Below, in pieces: positions 25,958 to 34,250 of a stretch of DNA of 64,000 nucleotides (position 1 is the first letter of the stretch; each line of letters opens with the position of its first letter). The DNA comes from JAHBWV01 sp964588385. GTDB lineage: Bacteria > Planctomycetota > Phycisphaerae > Phycisphaerales > UBA1924. The notes below the pieces were generated by a model. The model saw nothing but the letters and a program-made list of their open reading frames with translations, was not told where the DNA came from and ran no database searches. The position numbers were made by a program, and so were the translations under genes. The stretch covers positions 1 through 64,000 of the forward strand of contig CAZPPG010000007.1 of the NCBI GenBank assembly GCA_964588385.1, read 5' to 3'.

Positions 25958-26470
25958 TCAATGGTAGAGCAAGCGTGCCCGCTCCAGAAGTCCTTTCAAA
26001 CCAAGAAGATGTTCTACAGCCTCACGAACCGCGCCGCGACCGGCGCACGCATTGGTGACATGGTCCGCCACGGCGATCGTGTCCGGCGTTGCATCCGCGG
26101 GCGCGATGGCGTACGCCGCCCGCTTCATGATGCGGATATCCGGCCAATCGTCGCCGACGGCGCACGCCTTGTCGGCGGTCAGGTTCAGAGCGGCGAGGAT
26201 CGAGGCGAGTGACTCTTCCTTGTTCTTTGAGCCCTGGATGACGGGGTCGATGCCAAGCTCGCGGGCACGGGTTGTGACCGCCTGTCCGGAGCGACCGGTG
26301 ATGATCGCAGCGCGAAAGCCCATCTGCCTCCAGAGCTGAATGCCGAATCCGTCCTTTGTGTTGAAGTGCTTGAGCTCGAGGCCATCTGAGCCATGCACAA
26401 TCAGCCCGTCGGAGAGCACGCCGTCAACGTCCAGTACCAGCAGTTCGACTTTCGATCCGTCACGGGGCAT
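25958..26470 (-). CDS. kdsC: 3-deoxy-D-manno-octulosonate-8-phosphate phosphatase, KdsC
   Basis: 170 residues, HAD phosphatase of the cap-less KdsC type. Motif I LLVLDVDGVLSDG, motif II AAIITGRSG, lysine region VIQGSKNKEESL and motif III ACAVGDDWPDIRIMKRA are all present. The late AYAIAPADATPDTIAVADHV matches KDO phosphatase and N-acylneuraminate cytidylyltransferase-type HADs. It releases phosphate from KDO-8-P during lipid A core synthesis. It lies four bases after kdsD. Confidence 0.9.
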   Translation of the reverse strand: MPRDGSKVELLVLDVDGVLSDGLIVHGSDGLELKHFNTKDGFGIQLWRQMGFRAAIITGRSGQAVTTRARELGIDPVIQGSKNKEESLASILAALNLTADKACAVGDDWPDIRIMKRAAYAIAPADATPDTIAVADHVTNACAGRGAVREAVEHLLGLKGLLERARLLYH

Positions 26471-26474
26471 TCGG

Positions 26475-27527
26475 TTAGTCCTTGACGAGCTTCATGGCGA
26501 CCAGATCCTGCACGTCCAGCAGACCAATGGGGCGATGGTCCCCGTCGACCACGGGAATCTCGTCGGCGCGGAACTCGCGGACCATGCGGACCGCGTCACG
26601 GACGAGGGCTGTGTGCGGGAGGGTGCGAGGGTTCCGTGTCATCACCTCCTGGATGGGGCGCGAGAGCTCGCCCGGGTCTCGCAGCACCAAGCGCCGGAGA
26701 TCGCCATCCGTAAAGATGCCGGTGAGGCGGCCGGTGGCTCGATCCGTGAGGAGGAGCGCACCCGGACGGCGGCCGCTATCGACTGCGCTGCTCAGCGCAT
26801 CGCCGACGCGCAGATCATCGCACACGACCGGCAGGTTCTTGCCCGCGCTGAAACGCAGAACATCCGTCACGGGTCGGAGCAGGCCGCCGAGACTTCCGCC
26901 CGGGTGGCGTTTGGCAAAGTCCGCTTCCGTGAACTGTCGACGGCGGGCAGCGCAGAGCGCGAGCGCATCGCCCAAAGCCATTGTGGCCGTCGTTGAGGAG
27001 GTTGGAGCCACGAGCGTTGGCGCCCCAGCCTCTTCCCTGACTCCGAGCCGAAGGGACACGGTCGCCAATCGCTCCAAACTCGACGGCGCTTCATGCACGC
27101 CGCCGGTGATCGCGATAATCGGGAGGCCGTCCTGCCGGAGCGTCGCGGCTAGTTCGACAACCTCGTCGGTCTCGCCCGAGTGAGAGATGCAGATGACGGT
27201 GTCATTGGGGCGAAAGCGCCCGAGGTCGCCGTGGGCTGCTTCTGCGGGGTGGACCGGGTGTGAGGTGATGCCGAGACTGGATAGAGTTGCCGAGATTTTG
27301 GCCCCCACAAGCCCGCTCTTGCCAAGCCCGGAGACCAGCACGGTGCCTCCGGCTCCGGCACAACCCGCGACCAGGCCCACCGCCCGGGTAAAGCTCTCCC
27401 CGTCTTCGACGGCAAAGTGGACGAGGCCGGCGATCGCCGTCGCTTCGGCCTTGATGACCGCGCGGGCGTACGCCAACTCATCACTGATGCCTGTGGAATC
27501 GAGCCTTTCAGGAGGGCTGCTGGCCAT
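26475..27527 (-). CDS. kdsD: Arabinose-5-phosphate isomerase KdsD (SIS and CBS domains)
   Basis: 350 residues from ATG 27527. The SIS domain (about 45-180) carries GTVLVSGLGKSGLVGAKISA, HPVHPAEAAHGDLGRFRPND and VICISHSGETDEVVELA. Two CBS domains follow (about 215-345, with LTGIFTDGDLRRLVL and the terminal PIGLLDVQDLVAMKL). This layout makes arabinose-5-phosphate for KDO, although gutQ-type paralogues look the same. Linked downstream genes kdsC and an Lpt-like protein favour kdsD. A TACCCT box ends nine bases before the start. Confidence 0.9.
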   Translation of the reverse strand: MASSPPERLDSTGISDELAYARAVIKAEATAIAGLVHFAVEDGESFTRAVGLVAGCAGAGGTVLVSGLGKSGLVGAKISATLSSLGITSHPVHPAEAAHGDLGRFRPNDTVICISHSGETDEVVELAATLRQDGLPIIAITGGVHEAPSSLERLATVSLRLGVREEAGAPTLVAPTSSTTATMALGDALALCAARRRQFTEADFAKRHPGGSLGGLLRPVTDVLRFSAGKNLPVVCDDLRVGDALSSAVDSGRRPGALLLTDRATGRLTGIFTDGDLRRLVLRDPGELSRPIQEVMTRNPRTLPHTALVRDAVRMVREFRADEIPVVDGDHRPIGLLDVQDLVAMKLVKD

Positions 27528-27536
27528 GGGAGCTAG

Positions 27537-27546
27537 AGGGTACACT
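27537..27546. promoter_or_regulatory. Overlapping divergent -10 boxes between kdsD and scpA
   Basis: AGGGTACACT reads TACCCT on the minus strand (27537-27542, nine bases before the kdsD ATG) and TACACT on the plus strand (27541-27546, 72 bases before scpA). The two boxes share the central TA. Confidence 0.4.
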
Positions 27547-27618
27547 GGACACGCGCCGATCGCGCGTCGGCGCCGTGGATGACGCCTGACGGCTTTGTTC
27601 GGATTGGAGGCCCGGATC

Positions 27619-28530
27619 ATGGTGGCGAGCCAGGACTATCGCGTACGGCTGGACGCCTTTGAGGGGCCGGTTGACCTCCTGCTGTTCTTGATCCGGCGTG
27701 CAGAAGTTGACATCCACGACATTCCGGTTGCTGCGATCGCGGACCAGTATCTTGAGTACTTAGCCGAACTGGATCGTGGTCACGTGAAGATCGACATCGA
27801 GCTTGCGGGCGAGTTTCTTGTGATGGCCGCCACGCTGATGGAGATCAAGAGCCAGATGCTCATGCCCCGGCCCGAGCAGGCCGCCGGGCACGAATCGGTC
27901 GGTACGGACGCGCCCGTGACCGATCCTCGGGCCGATCTTGTGAAGCAACTGCTGGCCTACAAGCGATTCAGGGACCTTGCCGACGGGCTTGAGCGTCGTC
28001 GCGAACTGTGGTCGAAGCGGTATCCCGCCACCGCCGCCGGGATCGACGGGGATGCTCTGCAGGCGGCGATCGATGCCGCGGCCGGGGAGATCCATGTCGA
28101 TGACCTCAATCTGAATGATCTGGTTGACGCGTTCCGACGTGTGTCGTCGATGCTCATTTTCGAGCGTCTCGGCGAGCACCAGGTGACGTATGACGACACG
28201 CCGATCGAGCTGCACGCAGCGGACATCGTCGACCGTCTGAAGCGCGAAGCGGGTGGGCGCGGCTCCATGCGATTCGTCGATCTCTTTGCCGGGCGGCAGC
28301 GAGGCGAGATGATCGGTCTGTTCCTCGCGATGCTTGAACTGGTGAGACGCCAGGAAGTGAAGATCGGCCTCGCCAGGCGTTCCGACGGGGACGCGGAGAT
28401 CGAGGTCACGCTGGCGGCAAGCCTTGATTCCGAAAGCTCCGGTCTGCCTGATGTGGTCGTCCCGGAACGTCGTGAGGCGGTCGTGAATGATGTTGACCAG
28501 ACCGAGCCGACGGCTTCGGATACTGAGTGA
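27619..28530 (+). CDS. scpA: Segregation and condensation protein A, ScpA
   Basis: 303 residues from ATG 27619, with GGAGG upstream. ScpA is the kleisin that closes the SMC ring. The diagnostic N-terminus is DAFEGPVDLLLFLIRRAEVD, then IADQYLEYLAELD and the helix ELAGEFLVMAATLMEIKSQM. The C-terminal winged-helix contains GEMIGLFLAMLELVRRQEVK. A 45-residue acidic tail follows. No scpB is adjacent. It is divergent from kdsD and convergent with the aminotransferase. Confidence 0.93.
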   Translation: MVASQDYRVRLDAFEGPVDLLLFLIRRAEVDIHDIPVAAIADQYLEYLAELDRGHVKIDIELAGEFLVMAATLMEIKSQMLMPRPEQAAGHESVGTDAPVTDPRADLVKQLLAYKRFRDLADGLERRRELWSKRYPATAAGIDGDALQAAIDAAAGEIHVDDLNLNDLVDAFRRVSSMLIFERLGEHQVTYDDTPIELHAADIVDRLKREAGGRGSMRFVDLFAGRQRGEMIGLFLAMLELVRRQEVKIGLARRSDGDAEIEVTLAASLDSESSGLPDVVVPERREAVVNDVDQTEPTASDTE

Positions 28531-28554
28531 GAGGCGCAGGCGATCTGAAGGAGT

Positions 28555-29820
28555 TCAGGCGCGCTTGAGCGACGCGAGAAATGCCGCGAACCGGTCCATG
28601 CCTCGTTCGATCTGCTGCTCGCTGCAGGCGAAGCTGATTCGGATGTGGTTGCCGCCGCAGCCGCCGAAGTCTTCCCCGGGCACGAATGCGACGTGCGCCT
28701 CGGCCAGCAAAGACTCACAGAGGTCGAGTGCGGAGTGGATCCTTTTTCCGCCCGGCGAGACCGTGCCGAAGTAGGATGAGGCATCCGGAAATGCGTAGAA
28801 CGCGCCTGTTGGCGTCGGCGTGCGAAGGCCGGGGATGGCGCCCAGACGGCGGGTGATCACCTGGGCTCGCTTCGCGAAGGCGTCGCACATCCGTTGTGCA
28901 TCCGCGTTGCACTCCCTCAGCGCGGTCCGGATCGCCGGGTACACAAACGAGGTGATGTTGGTGGACATCTGGCCCTGAAGCGTCGCCATTGAGTTCGTGA
29001 ACTGCTTGCCCCACTCGCCGGGACAGCCGGTGTAGCCGATCCGCCATCCCGTCATGGCGTAGGCCTTTGACAGTCCATTGAGCGTGATGGTTCTCTCCGC
29101 CACTTCCGGCACGGATCCGATCGAGAAGTGGGGGATGCCGCCGTAAACGATCTTCTCATAGATCTCGTCGGAGAGGATGACAAGATGAGGAGCGATCGTT
29201 CGTGCGGCCTCCGCTACAACCGCGGCGATCTCCCGAAGCTCGTTCTCGCCATACATCGTGCCGCAGGGATTGCTCGGACTGTTGAGAATGAGCAGGCGGC
29301 TGCGCGGCGTGATCGCGCGGCGGATCTGTTCGGCCGTGGCTTTGAACCCGGAGTCGCCGGTTGTCGGAACCTCCACAACGCGGCCTCCGGCCAGTTCCAC
29401 GATGGGTGCGTAGCTGACCCAGGCCGGAACCGGGAGCACGACGTCCCACGGCTGCTCGCCTGGGGCGGGGGGGTCGAGAAGGCAATGGCAAAGGACAAAC
29501 AGCGAATGCTTCCCGCCCGACGAGATGGCAATGTGCTCACCCTTGAGCCCCGGGATGCCATTCTCGCTGGTCAGTTTGTCGGCGATGACCTGTCGGGTCG
29601 GCATATCGCCGAGGGTGGGCATGTACTTTGTCTGGCCGGCTCGAAGGGCGTCGATCGCGGCCTGCTTGATCGCGTCTGGTGTGTCGAAATCGGGCTCGCC
29701 CGCCGCGAAGGAGAGGACATCGATCCCCGATGCCTGCATCTGTTTCGCCCGATTCATCATGGCGACGGTGACGGAGGCCTTCAGGGACGAGACACGCCGC
29801 GACAGTCCGATGTTCGTCAT
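28555..29820 (-). CDS. Class I aminotransferase, aspartate aminotransferase type
   Basis: 421 residues from ATG 29820; ATG 29865 would add 15 residues. PLP enzyme of fold type I: AAGEPDFDTPDAIKQAAIDA at the N-terminus, substrate-loop YMPTLGDMPTRQVIADKL, SNPCGTMY, VILSDEIYEKIVY (the conserved aspartate and tyrosine) and LNGLSKAYAMTGWRIGY, in which the lysine of SKAYAMTGWR binds PLP. This is the subgroup-I-gamma aspartate/prephenate aminotransferase type. Exact substrate is not certain. It is divergent from rpsO. Confidence 0.88.
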   Translation of the reverse strand: MTNIGLSRRVSSLKASVTVAMMNRAKQMQASGIDVLSFAAGEPDFDTPDAIKQAAIDALRAGQTKYMPTLGDMPTRQVIADKLTSENGIPGLKGEHIAISSGGKHSLFVLCHCLLDPPAPGEQPWDVVLPVPAWVSYAPIVELAGGRVVEVPTTGDSGFKATAEQIRRAITPRSRLLILNSPSNPCGTMYGENELREIAAVVAEAARTIAPHLVILSDEIYEKIVYGGIPHFSIGSVPEVAERTITLNGLSKAYAMTGWRIGYTGCPGEWGKQFTNSMATLQGQMSTNITSFVYPAIRTALRECNADAQRMCDAFAKRAQVITRRLGAIPGLRTPTPTGAFYAFPDASSYFGTVSPGGKRIHSALDLCESLLAEAHVAFVPGEDFGGCGGNHIRISFACSEQQIERGMDRFAAFLASLKRA

Positions 29821-29932
29821 GGTCGGAAGGGTATCGGTCGGGATGGAAATGTCCGCGCGAGACATGGGAATTGGGGTTGATTCAGGTATGGTTTGCCATC
29901 CGAACCGATGCCGATCGCGAGGGCGGCGAGCG

Positions 29933-29961
29933 TTGATCCGGTGCCCTCTGGTGTCTAGAGT
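29933..29961 (+). promoter_or_regulatory. Possible rpsO promoter
   Basis: TTGATC (29933-29938), a 17-base spacer and TAGAGT (29956-29961), each four of six to consensus, about 85 bases upstream of rpsO. Confidence 0.4.
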
Positions 29962-30045
29962 CTTCTCCCGAATCGGGACTGCAGCGCGAGTGTCGCGCCG
30001 CCCGTCGTTCGGGTCTTTGCCGCCGCAGCCTGGGATATCTCTTTC

Positions 30046-30315
30046 ATGGCCATTTCCGCCGAGACCAAAGCCGCAACCATCAAGAGCTTTCGCCGCCACG
30101 AGACCGACAGCGGCTCACCCGAGACGCAGATCGCGATTCTCACGGATCGCATCAAGGCGCTCTCCGGCCACCTGCAGGAGCACCGCAAGGACGTTCACAG
30201 TCGTCGTGGTCTGCTCATGATGGTGAGCCGGCGCAATCGACTTCTGCGTTACCTTTCGCGGACGAACCACGAGAAGTACGCCGAGACGATTCAGCGACTC
30301 GGCCTGCGTAAGTAA
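30046..30315 (+). CDS. rpsO: 30S ribosomal protein S15
   Basis: 89 residues, the full S15 length. It contacts 16S rRNA in the central domain. Diagnostic segments are HETDSGSPETQIAILTDRIK, LQEHRKDVHSRRGLLMMVSR and RRNRLLRYLSR. The rpsO-pnp order is widely conserved, here with a strong terminator and a separate leader between them, so pnp need not be strictly co-transcribed. Confidence 0.98.
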   Translation: MAISAETKAATIKSFRRHETDSGSPETQIAILTDRIKALSGHLQEHRKDVHSRRGLLMMVSRRNRLLRYLSRTNHEKYAETIQRLGLRK

Positions 30316-30327
30316 TCAGCATTCAAG

Positions 30328-30362
30328 GGCCCGTGTGCGGAGACGCACGCGGGCCTGTTTCG
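30328..30362 (+). terminator. Terminator between rpsO and pnp
   Basis: GGCCCGTGTGC (30328-30338) pairs with GCACGCGGGCC (30345-30355, one G-U) followed by TGTTTCG. A strong stem with a short imperfect T-run; partial read-through into pnp is likely. Confidence 0.7.
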
Positions 30363-30538
30363 TACGTGCAAGCCCATCCCCGTCGGTCCCGAGTGGCAGT
30401 GGGCACGGCGCAGCCGATCGTCAAAGTTGAGCGTCTGCGTCGTGCCTTCTGCCCTGAGGGATCGGATGAGCAACCCGAACCCAGGTATCGTCGCGCGATA
30501 TCCGCGCGAGAGCCGCAGCGCAGAAGGACCAGAACAAC

Positions 30539-32692
30539 ATGGCAGAACTCATCCGCGTCGAGCGTGAAGTCGGCGGTCGCAAGCTCATCCTCGAGACGGG
30601 CAAGATCGCGAAACTGTGCTCGGCGGCCGTCATGGCGACCTATGGCGAGTCGACCGTGCTCGCGACCGTGGTGAGGTCGAGCCCGCGCGAAGGGATCGAT
30701 TTCTTCCCGCTCACCGTCGACTATCGCGAGAAAACCTCCGCCGCCGGCAAGTTCCCCGGCGGATTCCGCAAGCGCGAGGGCGCGCCGAACGAGAAGGAAG
30801 TTCTCACGATGCGGATGATCGATCGCCCGATCCGTCCGCTGTTTCCGGATGGGTTCCTCGATGAGGTTCAGATCCAGGTATGGGTCATGAGCCACGACGG
30901 TGAGAATGACACGGATGTGCTGGCGGCCACTGCCGCGTCGGCCGCGCTGGCCATCTCCGATGTCCCGTTCGAGGGCCCGACGGCCACCGTCCGCGTGGGA
31001 CGCATCCACACCGAAAGTGGTCCGACATTCGTGCTCAACCCGACTGTTTCGCAGCTTGATTACAGCGATCTTGATTTGGTGCTCGCCGGTCACAAGGACG
31101 GCGTCAACATGATCGAGGTCGGGGCGGCGGAAGTCGGTGAGAAGCCCGTGCTCGACGCGATCGCCTTCGGTCACAAGGCCGTGCTCGACATCCTCGGGCT
31201 GATCGACGAGCTTGCGAAGAAGTGCGGCAAGTCAAAGGTGATGGGCGAGCTCTTCCTCCCTCCGCAGGAGATCGTGGATAAGGTGCGTGAACTGGTGGAG
31301 AAGGATCTTCTCGCGGCACGGCAGATCCCCGGAAAGGCCGAGCGAGGCGCCAAGGTTGATGCCCTGCGCAAGGCAATGCTCGACACCCATTTCGCGCTGA
31401 AGACCGACGGTAATGTCGGCGCGCATCAGGAGAGCGTCCAGCGTCGCGGCTTCGCCAAGGAGGCGTTCAAGCGCCTTGAAGAGAAGCTGACGCGCAAGCT
31501 GATCGTTGAGAAGCAGAGCCGCGCCGACGGACGCAAGCCCACCGAGATCCGCAAGATCGAGGGCGCTGTCAGCGTGTTCCCGCGGACGCACGGCTCGGCG
31601 CTGTTCCAACGCGGCGAGACGCAGTCGCTCGTCTCCTGCACGCTGGGAACGGCCAAGGACGAGCAGATCATCGACGGACTTATCGCTGAGTACTCGAAGA
31701 AGTTCACGCTCCACTACAACTTCCCGCCATTCTCGACAGGCGAGGCCAAGCGCATCACCGGGCCTGGGCGTCGCGAGATCGGGCACGGCGCCCTCGCGGA
31801 ACGCTCGCTGATGGGGATTCTGCCCTCTCCCGAGGAGTTCCCCTACACGATCCGCGTGGTCAGCGACATCACCGAGTCCAACGGTTCATCGTCGATGGCA
31901 TCGGTGTGCGGCGGCTGCCTGGCGCTGATGGATGCGGGCGTGCCCATCAAGGCCACATGCGCCGGCATCTCCGTGGGCCGCTTCGCGGATGACAATGACA
32001 AGAACGAACTCTTCGTCACGGACATCATCGGTGAGGAGGACTTCTTCGGCGACATGGACTTCAAGGTCGCGGGCACCCGAGAGGGGATTACGGGCATTCA
32101 GCTCGATCTCAAGACGCGCGGCCTTACGATCTCGCAGATCGAGCGCATCTTCGAGCAGGCCCGCATCGGCCGACTTGAGATCATCGATCGCATGGAAGAA
32201 ATTATCCCGGCACCGCGTTCAACGATCTCGGTGTACGCACCGCGACTGGTCACCATCCAGATCGATCCGGACAAGATCGGCAAGCTGATCGGCCCCGGCG
32301 GCAAGATGATCCGCGCGTTGCAGGATCGGTACGGCGTCACGATCGATGTCGAGGATGATGGCACCGTGATGGTCTCGGCTCCGAACGGCGAGTCGATCGA
32401 GCAGGCCCGAAGCGAGATCGAGGCGCTGTGCGCGGAGATCAAGGTCGGCACGATCTACACGGGTAAGGTCGTGAGCATCAAGGACTTCGGTGCGTTCGTC
32501 GAACTGGCTCCGGGCACGGATGGCATGTGCCACATCTCAGAGCTTGCCGACGGATACGTCAAGAGCGTGAATGACGTCGTGAAGATTGGCGACGTGGTCA
32601 AGGTGAAGGTGCTTCTGGTTGACGATCAGGGGCGCATCAAGCTGAGCCGAAAGGCCGCCATGGCTGCGGAGACAGCGGGACAGCAGGCCTGA
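30539..32692 (+). CDS. pnp: Polyribonucleotide nucleotidyltransferase (PNPase)
   Basis: 717 residues. Two RNase PH domains (about 10-230 and 310-545), then KH with KLIGPGGKMIRALQDRYGVT and S1 with YTGKVVSIKDFGAFVELAPG. FFPLTVDYREKTSAAGKFPG and FTLHYNFPPFSTGEAKRITG mark the catalytic region. PNPase degrades RNA 3'-5' by phosphorolysis. The 176-nt leader after the rpsO terminator contains a short hairpin (GCGCG/CGCGC), a possible site of the autoregulation known for pnp. AAGGA lies upstream of the ATG. Confidence 0.98.
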   Translation: MAELIRVEREVGGRKLILETGKIAKLCSAAVMATYGESTVLATVVRSSPREGIDFFPLTVDYREKTSAAGKFPGGFRKREGAPNEKEVLTMRMIDRPIRPLFPDGFLDEVQIQVWVMSHDGENDTDVLAATAASAALAISDVPFEGPTATVRVGRIHTESGPTFVLNPTVSQLDYSDLDLVLAGHKDGVNMIEVGAAEVGEKPVLDAIAFGHKAVLDILGLIDELAKKCGKSKVMGELFLPPQEIVDKVRELVEKDLLAARQIPGKAERGAKVDALRKAMLDTHFALKTDGNVGAHQESVQRRGFAKEAFKRLEEKLTRKLIVEKQSRADGRKPTEIRKIEGAVSVFPRTHGSALFQRGETQSLVSCTLGTAKDEQIIDGLIAEYSKKFTLHYNFPPFSTGEAKRITGPGRREIGHGALAERSLMGILPSPEEFPYTIRVVSDITESNGSSSMASVCGGCLALMDAGVPIKATCAGISVGRFADDNDKNELFVTDIIGEEDFFGDMDFKVAGTREGITGIQLDLKTRGLTISQIERIFEQARIGRLEIIDRMEEIIPAPRSTISVYAPRLVTIQIDPDKIGKLIGPGGKMIRALQDRYGVTIDVEDDGTVMVSAPNGESIEQARSEIEALCAEIKVGTIYTGKVVSIKDFGAFVELAPGTDGMCHISELADGYVKSVNDVVKIGDVVKVKVLLVDDQGRIKLSRKAAMAAETAGQQA

Positions 32693-32735
32693 TCGATCGT
32701 CGGCCGTCCGTTAACATGTGGCAGGACAGACTGTT

Positions 32736-32775
32736 ACGCGGGTCCGATCATTATCGGACCCGCGTTCTTTCTTTC
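32736..32775 (+). terminator. Rho-independent terminator after pnp
   Basis: CGCGGGTCCGAT (32737-32748) pairs perfectly with ATCGGACCCGCG (32753-32764) around a 4-nt loop, extended by an A-T pair, then TTCTTTCTTTC. Confidence 0.93.
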
Positions 32776-32819
32776 AGTTGCATAAACCACGCACAACTCG
32801 ATAAACTGGGTAAGGCCAT

Positions 32820-32849
32820 TTGACAAGCGTGGCCAATCTTGGCCACAAT
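32820..32849 (+). promoter_or_regulatory. Promoter with overlapping palindromic operator before the cold-shock gene
   Basis: TTGACA at 32820-32825 and CACAAT at 32844-32849 are separated by 18 bases. The perfect inverted repeat GTGGCCAATCTTGGCCAC (32829-32846) fills the spacer and enters the -10. A protein bound there would block polymerase. A leader of about 115 nt follows before the ATG. Confidence 0.6.
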
Positions 32850-32969
32850 GGTTCTGCGATCGAGATCGCTGTCGGGAGTCAGGTTCGAGAATGGATGCGC
32901 TCTCATGCCTGCGATCGCCGCGCATGCAGAGTGCTTCGAAGTGTGCTGCAAAGGTCTGGGAGAGTTCCC

Positions 32970-33260
32970 ATGACGGATCAATCCGCCCAGCGGCTTGAAG
33001 GTGTTGAAGGGCTTGTGAAGTGGTTTGACCCTCGAAAGGGCTTCGGCTTCATCGTCGGACCGCAGGGGCAGGACATCTTCGCGCATTTCTCGGTCATTGT
33101 CGGTGAGGGATTCCGCGCGCTCAAGGACGGGTCCACCGTCACGTACGACGCGACCCAGACCGAGAAGGGCTGGAAGGCCACAAGAATCGTGCGGTCGCCG
33201 GAGGCCGTCGAGGTCAACGTCGTGCCTCGCCGGAACTACGCTCGAACACCCCGGAGGTGA
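32970..33260 (+). CDS. Cold-shock domain protein
   Basis: 96 residues from ATG 32970, preceded by GGGAG at 32958-32962. The OB-fold has VKWFDPRKGFGFIVG with RNP1 (KGFGFI, residues 23-28) and RNP2 (DIFAHF, 35-40). It is a nucleic-acid chaperone or antiterminator. Residues 1-11 and the arginine-rich tail (VVPRRNYARTPRR) extend it beyond the typical 66-70 residues. A long 5' leader is consistent with cold-shock mRNAs. Confidence 0.92.
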   Translation: MTDQSAQRLEGVEGLVKWFDPRKGFGFIVGPQGQDIFAHFSVIVGEGFRALKDGSTVTYDATQTEKGWKATRIVRSPEAVEVNVVPRRNYARTPRR

Positions 33261-33311
33261 GCGAGAGAGCAGGTGTTCATCGGCAACTCCCCATAGGATC
33301 ACGAAGCGACG

Positions 33312-34250
33312 ATGGAGGCAAGTGTTCCCCGTCGTCCTGATCTGGGGATGGATGTGCCCACTTCGCTCACCGTCGGTCTTCTCTCGTTTGGTGGCGGCGT
33401 GCTTCTGACCGCCGCGGCGGCTCGCTGGATCATCGTGCGCCACCTTCGCAAAGTCCGAGCGGCGGAACGACGGGCAAGGGCCGCGGAGCGCATGGCCGAG
33501 ATCGGAGCGATGACGGGCGGATTGGCGCACGAGATCAAGAACCCGCTCTCGACGATCGGCCTTAACGCGCAGTTGCTGGCTGAAGCGATCAGCGAGCTGC
33601 CCCTGGCCGAAGAGGACAAGGGACGGCTGACACGCCGGATTGCATCGCTGCGACGCGAGGTCGAGCGTCTGCGCGGCATCCTCACGGATTTCCTGAGGTA
33701 TGCCGGCGACTTGAAGCTGGAGAAGGCGCCGGCAGACCTCAACGAGGTGGTGCGTGAGCTGATCGATTTCTTCCTGCCGCAGGCCGAGAGTCAGGGCGTG
33801 AGATTGCGCGAGAGCCTCTCGGACGGGGCGTTGATGGCGAACATCGACGCGCCGCACCTGAAGCAAGCGCTCCTGAATCTCATGCTCAATGGTGTGCAGG
33901 CGATGGCAGGGGGAAGCGGCGGGCAAGTACGGGACATGATCCTTCGGACCGAGGCGACGATCGACGCCGAGCGCCGGCCAGAGGTGAAGCTACACGTGAT
34001 CGATACCGGGCCCGGGATTGCCTCGGACAAGCTCGAACGGATCTTTCAACCGTACTTCACAACTCGGGCGGGCGGGAGCGGTCTGGGGTTGCCGACGGCG
34101 CGCCGCCTCGTCGAAGCCCATGGAGGAAGGCTTGAAGTACACTCCGAACCGGGAGCCGGCACAGACTTCACAATCGTGCTACCCGGGCTGTCGGAGAGTA
34201 CCGGGCTGGGCAACTCGGAGCGCTCCCTCAGAGCCCCGTCGCCGACTTGA
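33312..34250 (+). CDS. Sensor histidine kinase, NtrB-like
   Basis: 312 residues. One transmembrane helix (about 17-40), then a dimerisation helix with LAHEIKNPLSTIGLNAQLLA (phosphoacceptor histidine) and an ATPase domain. The N box is LLNLMLNGVQAM, G1 is VIDTGPGIASDKLERIF and G2 is GGSGLGLPTARRLVEAHGG. There is no sensor domain beyond the anchor and no response regulator beside it. TAGGAT ends 12 bases before the ATG; the start is otherwise not supported by a clear ribosome site. It converges with kynU, overlapping by 23 bp at the 3' ends. Confidence 0.88.
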   Translation: MEASVPRRPDLGMDVPTSLTVGLLSFGGGVLLTAAAARWIIVRHLRKVRAAERRARAAERMAEIGAMTGGLAHEIKNPLSTIGLNAQLLAEAISELPLAEEDKGRLTRRIASLRREVERLRGILTDFLRYAGDLKLEKAPADLNEVVRELIDFFLPQAESQGVRLRESLSDGALMANIDAPHLKQALLNLMLNGVQAMAGGSGGQVRDMILRTEATIDAERRPEVKLHVIDTGPGIASDKLERIFQPYFTTRAGGSGLGLPTARRLVEAHGGRLEVHSEPGAGTDFTIVLPGLSESTGLGNSERSLRAPSPT

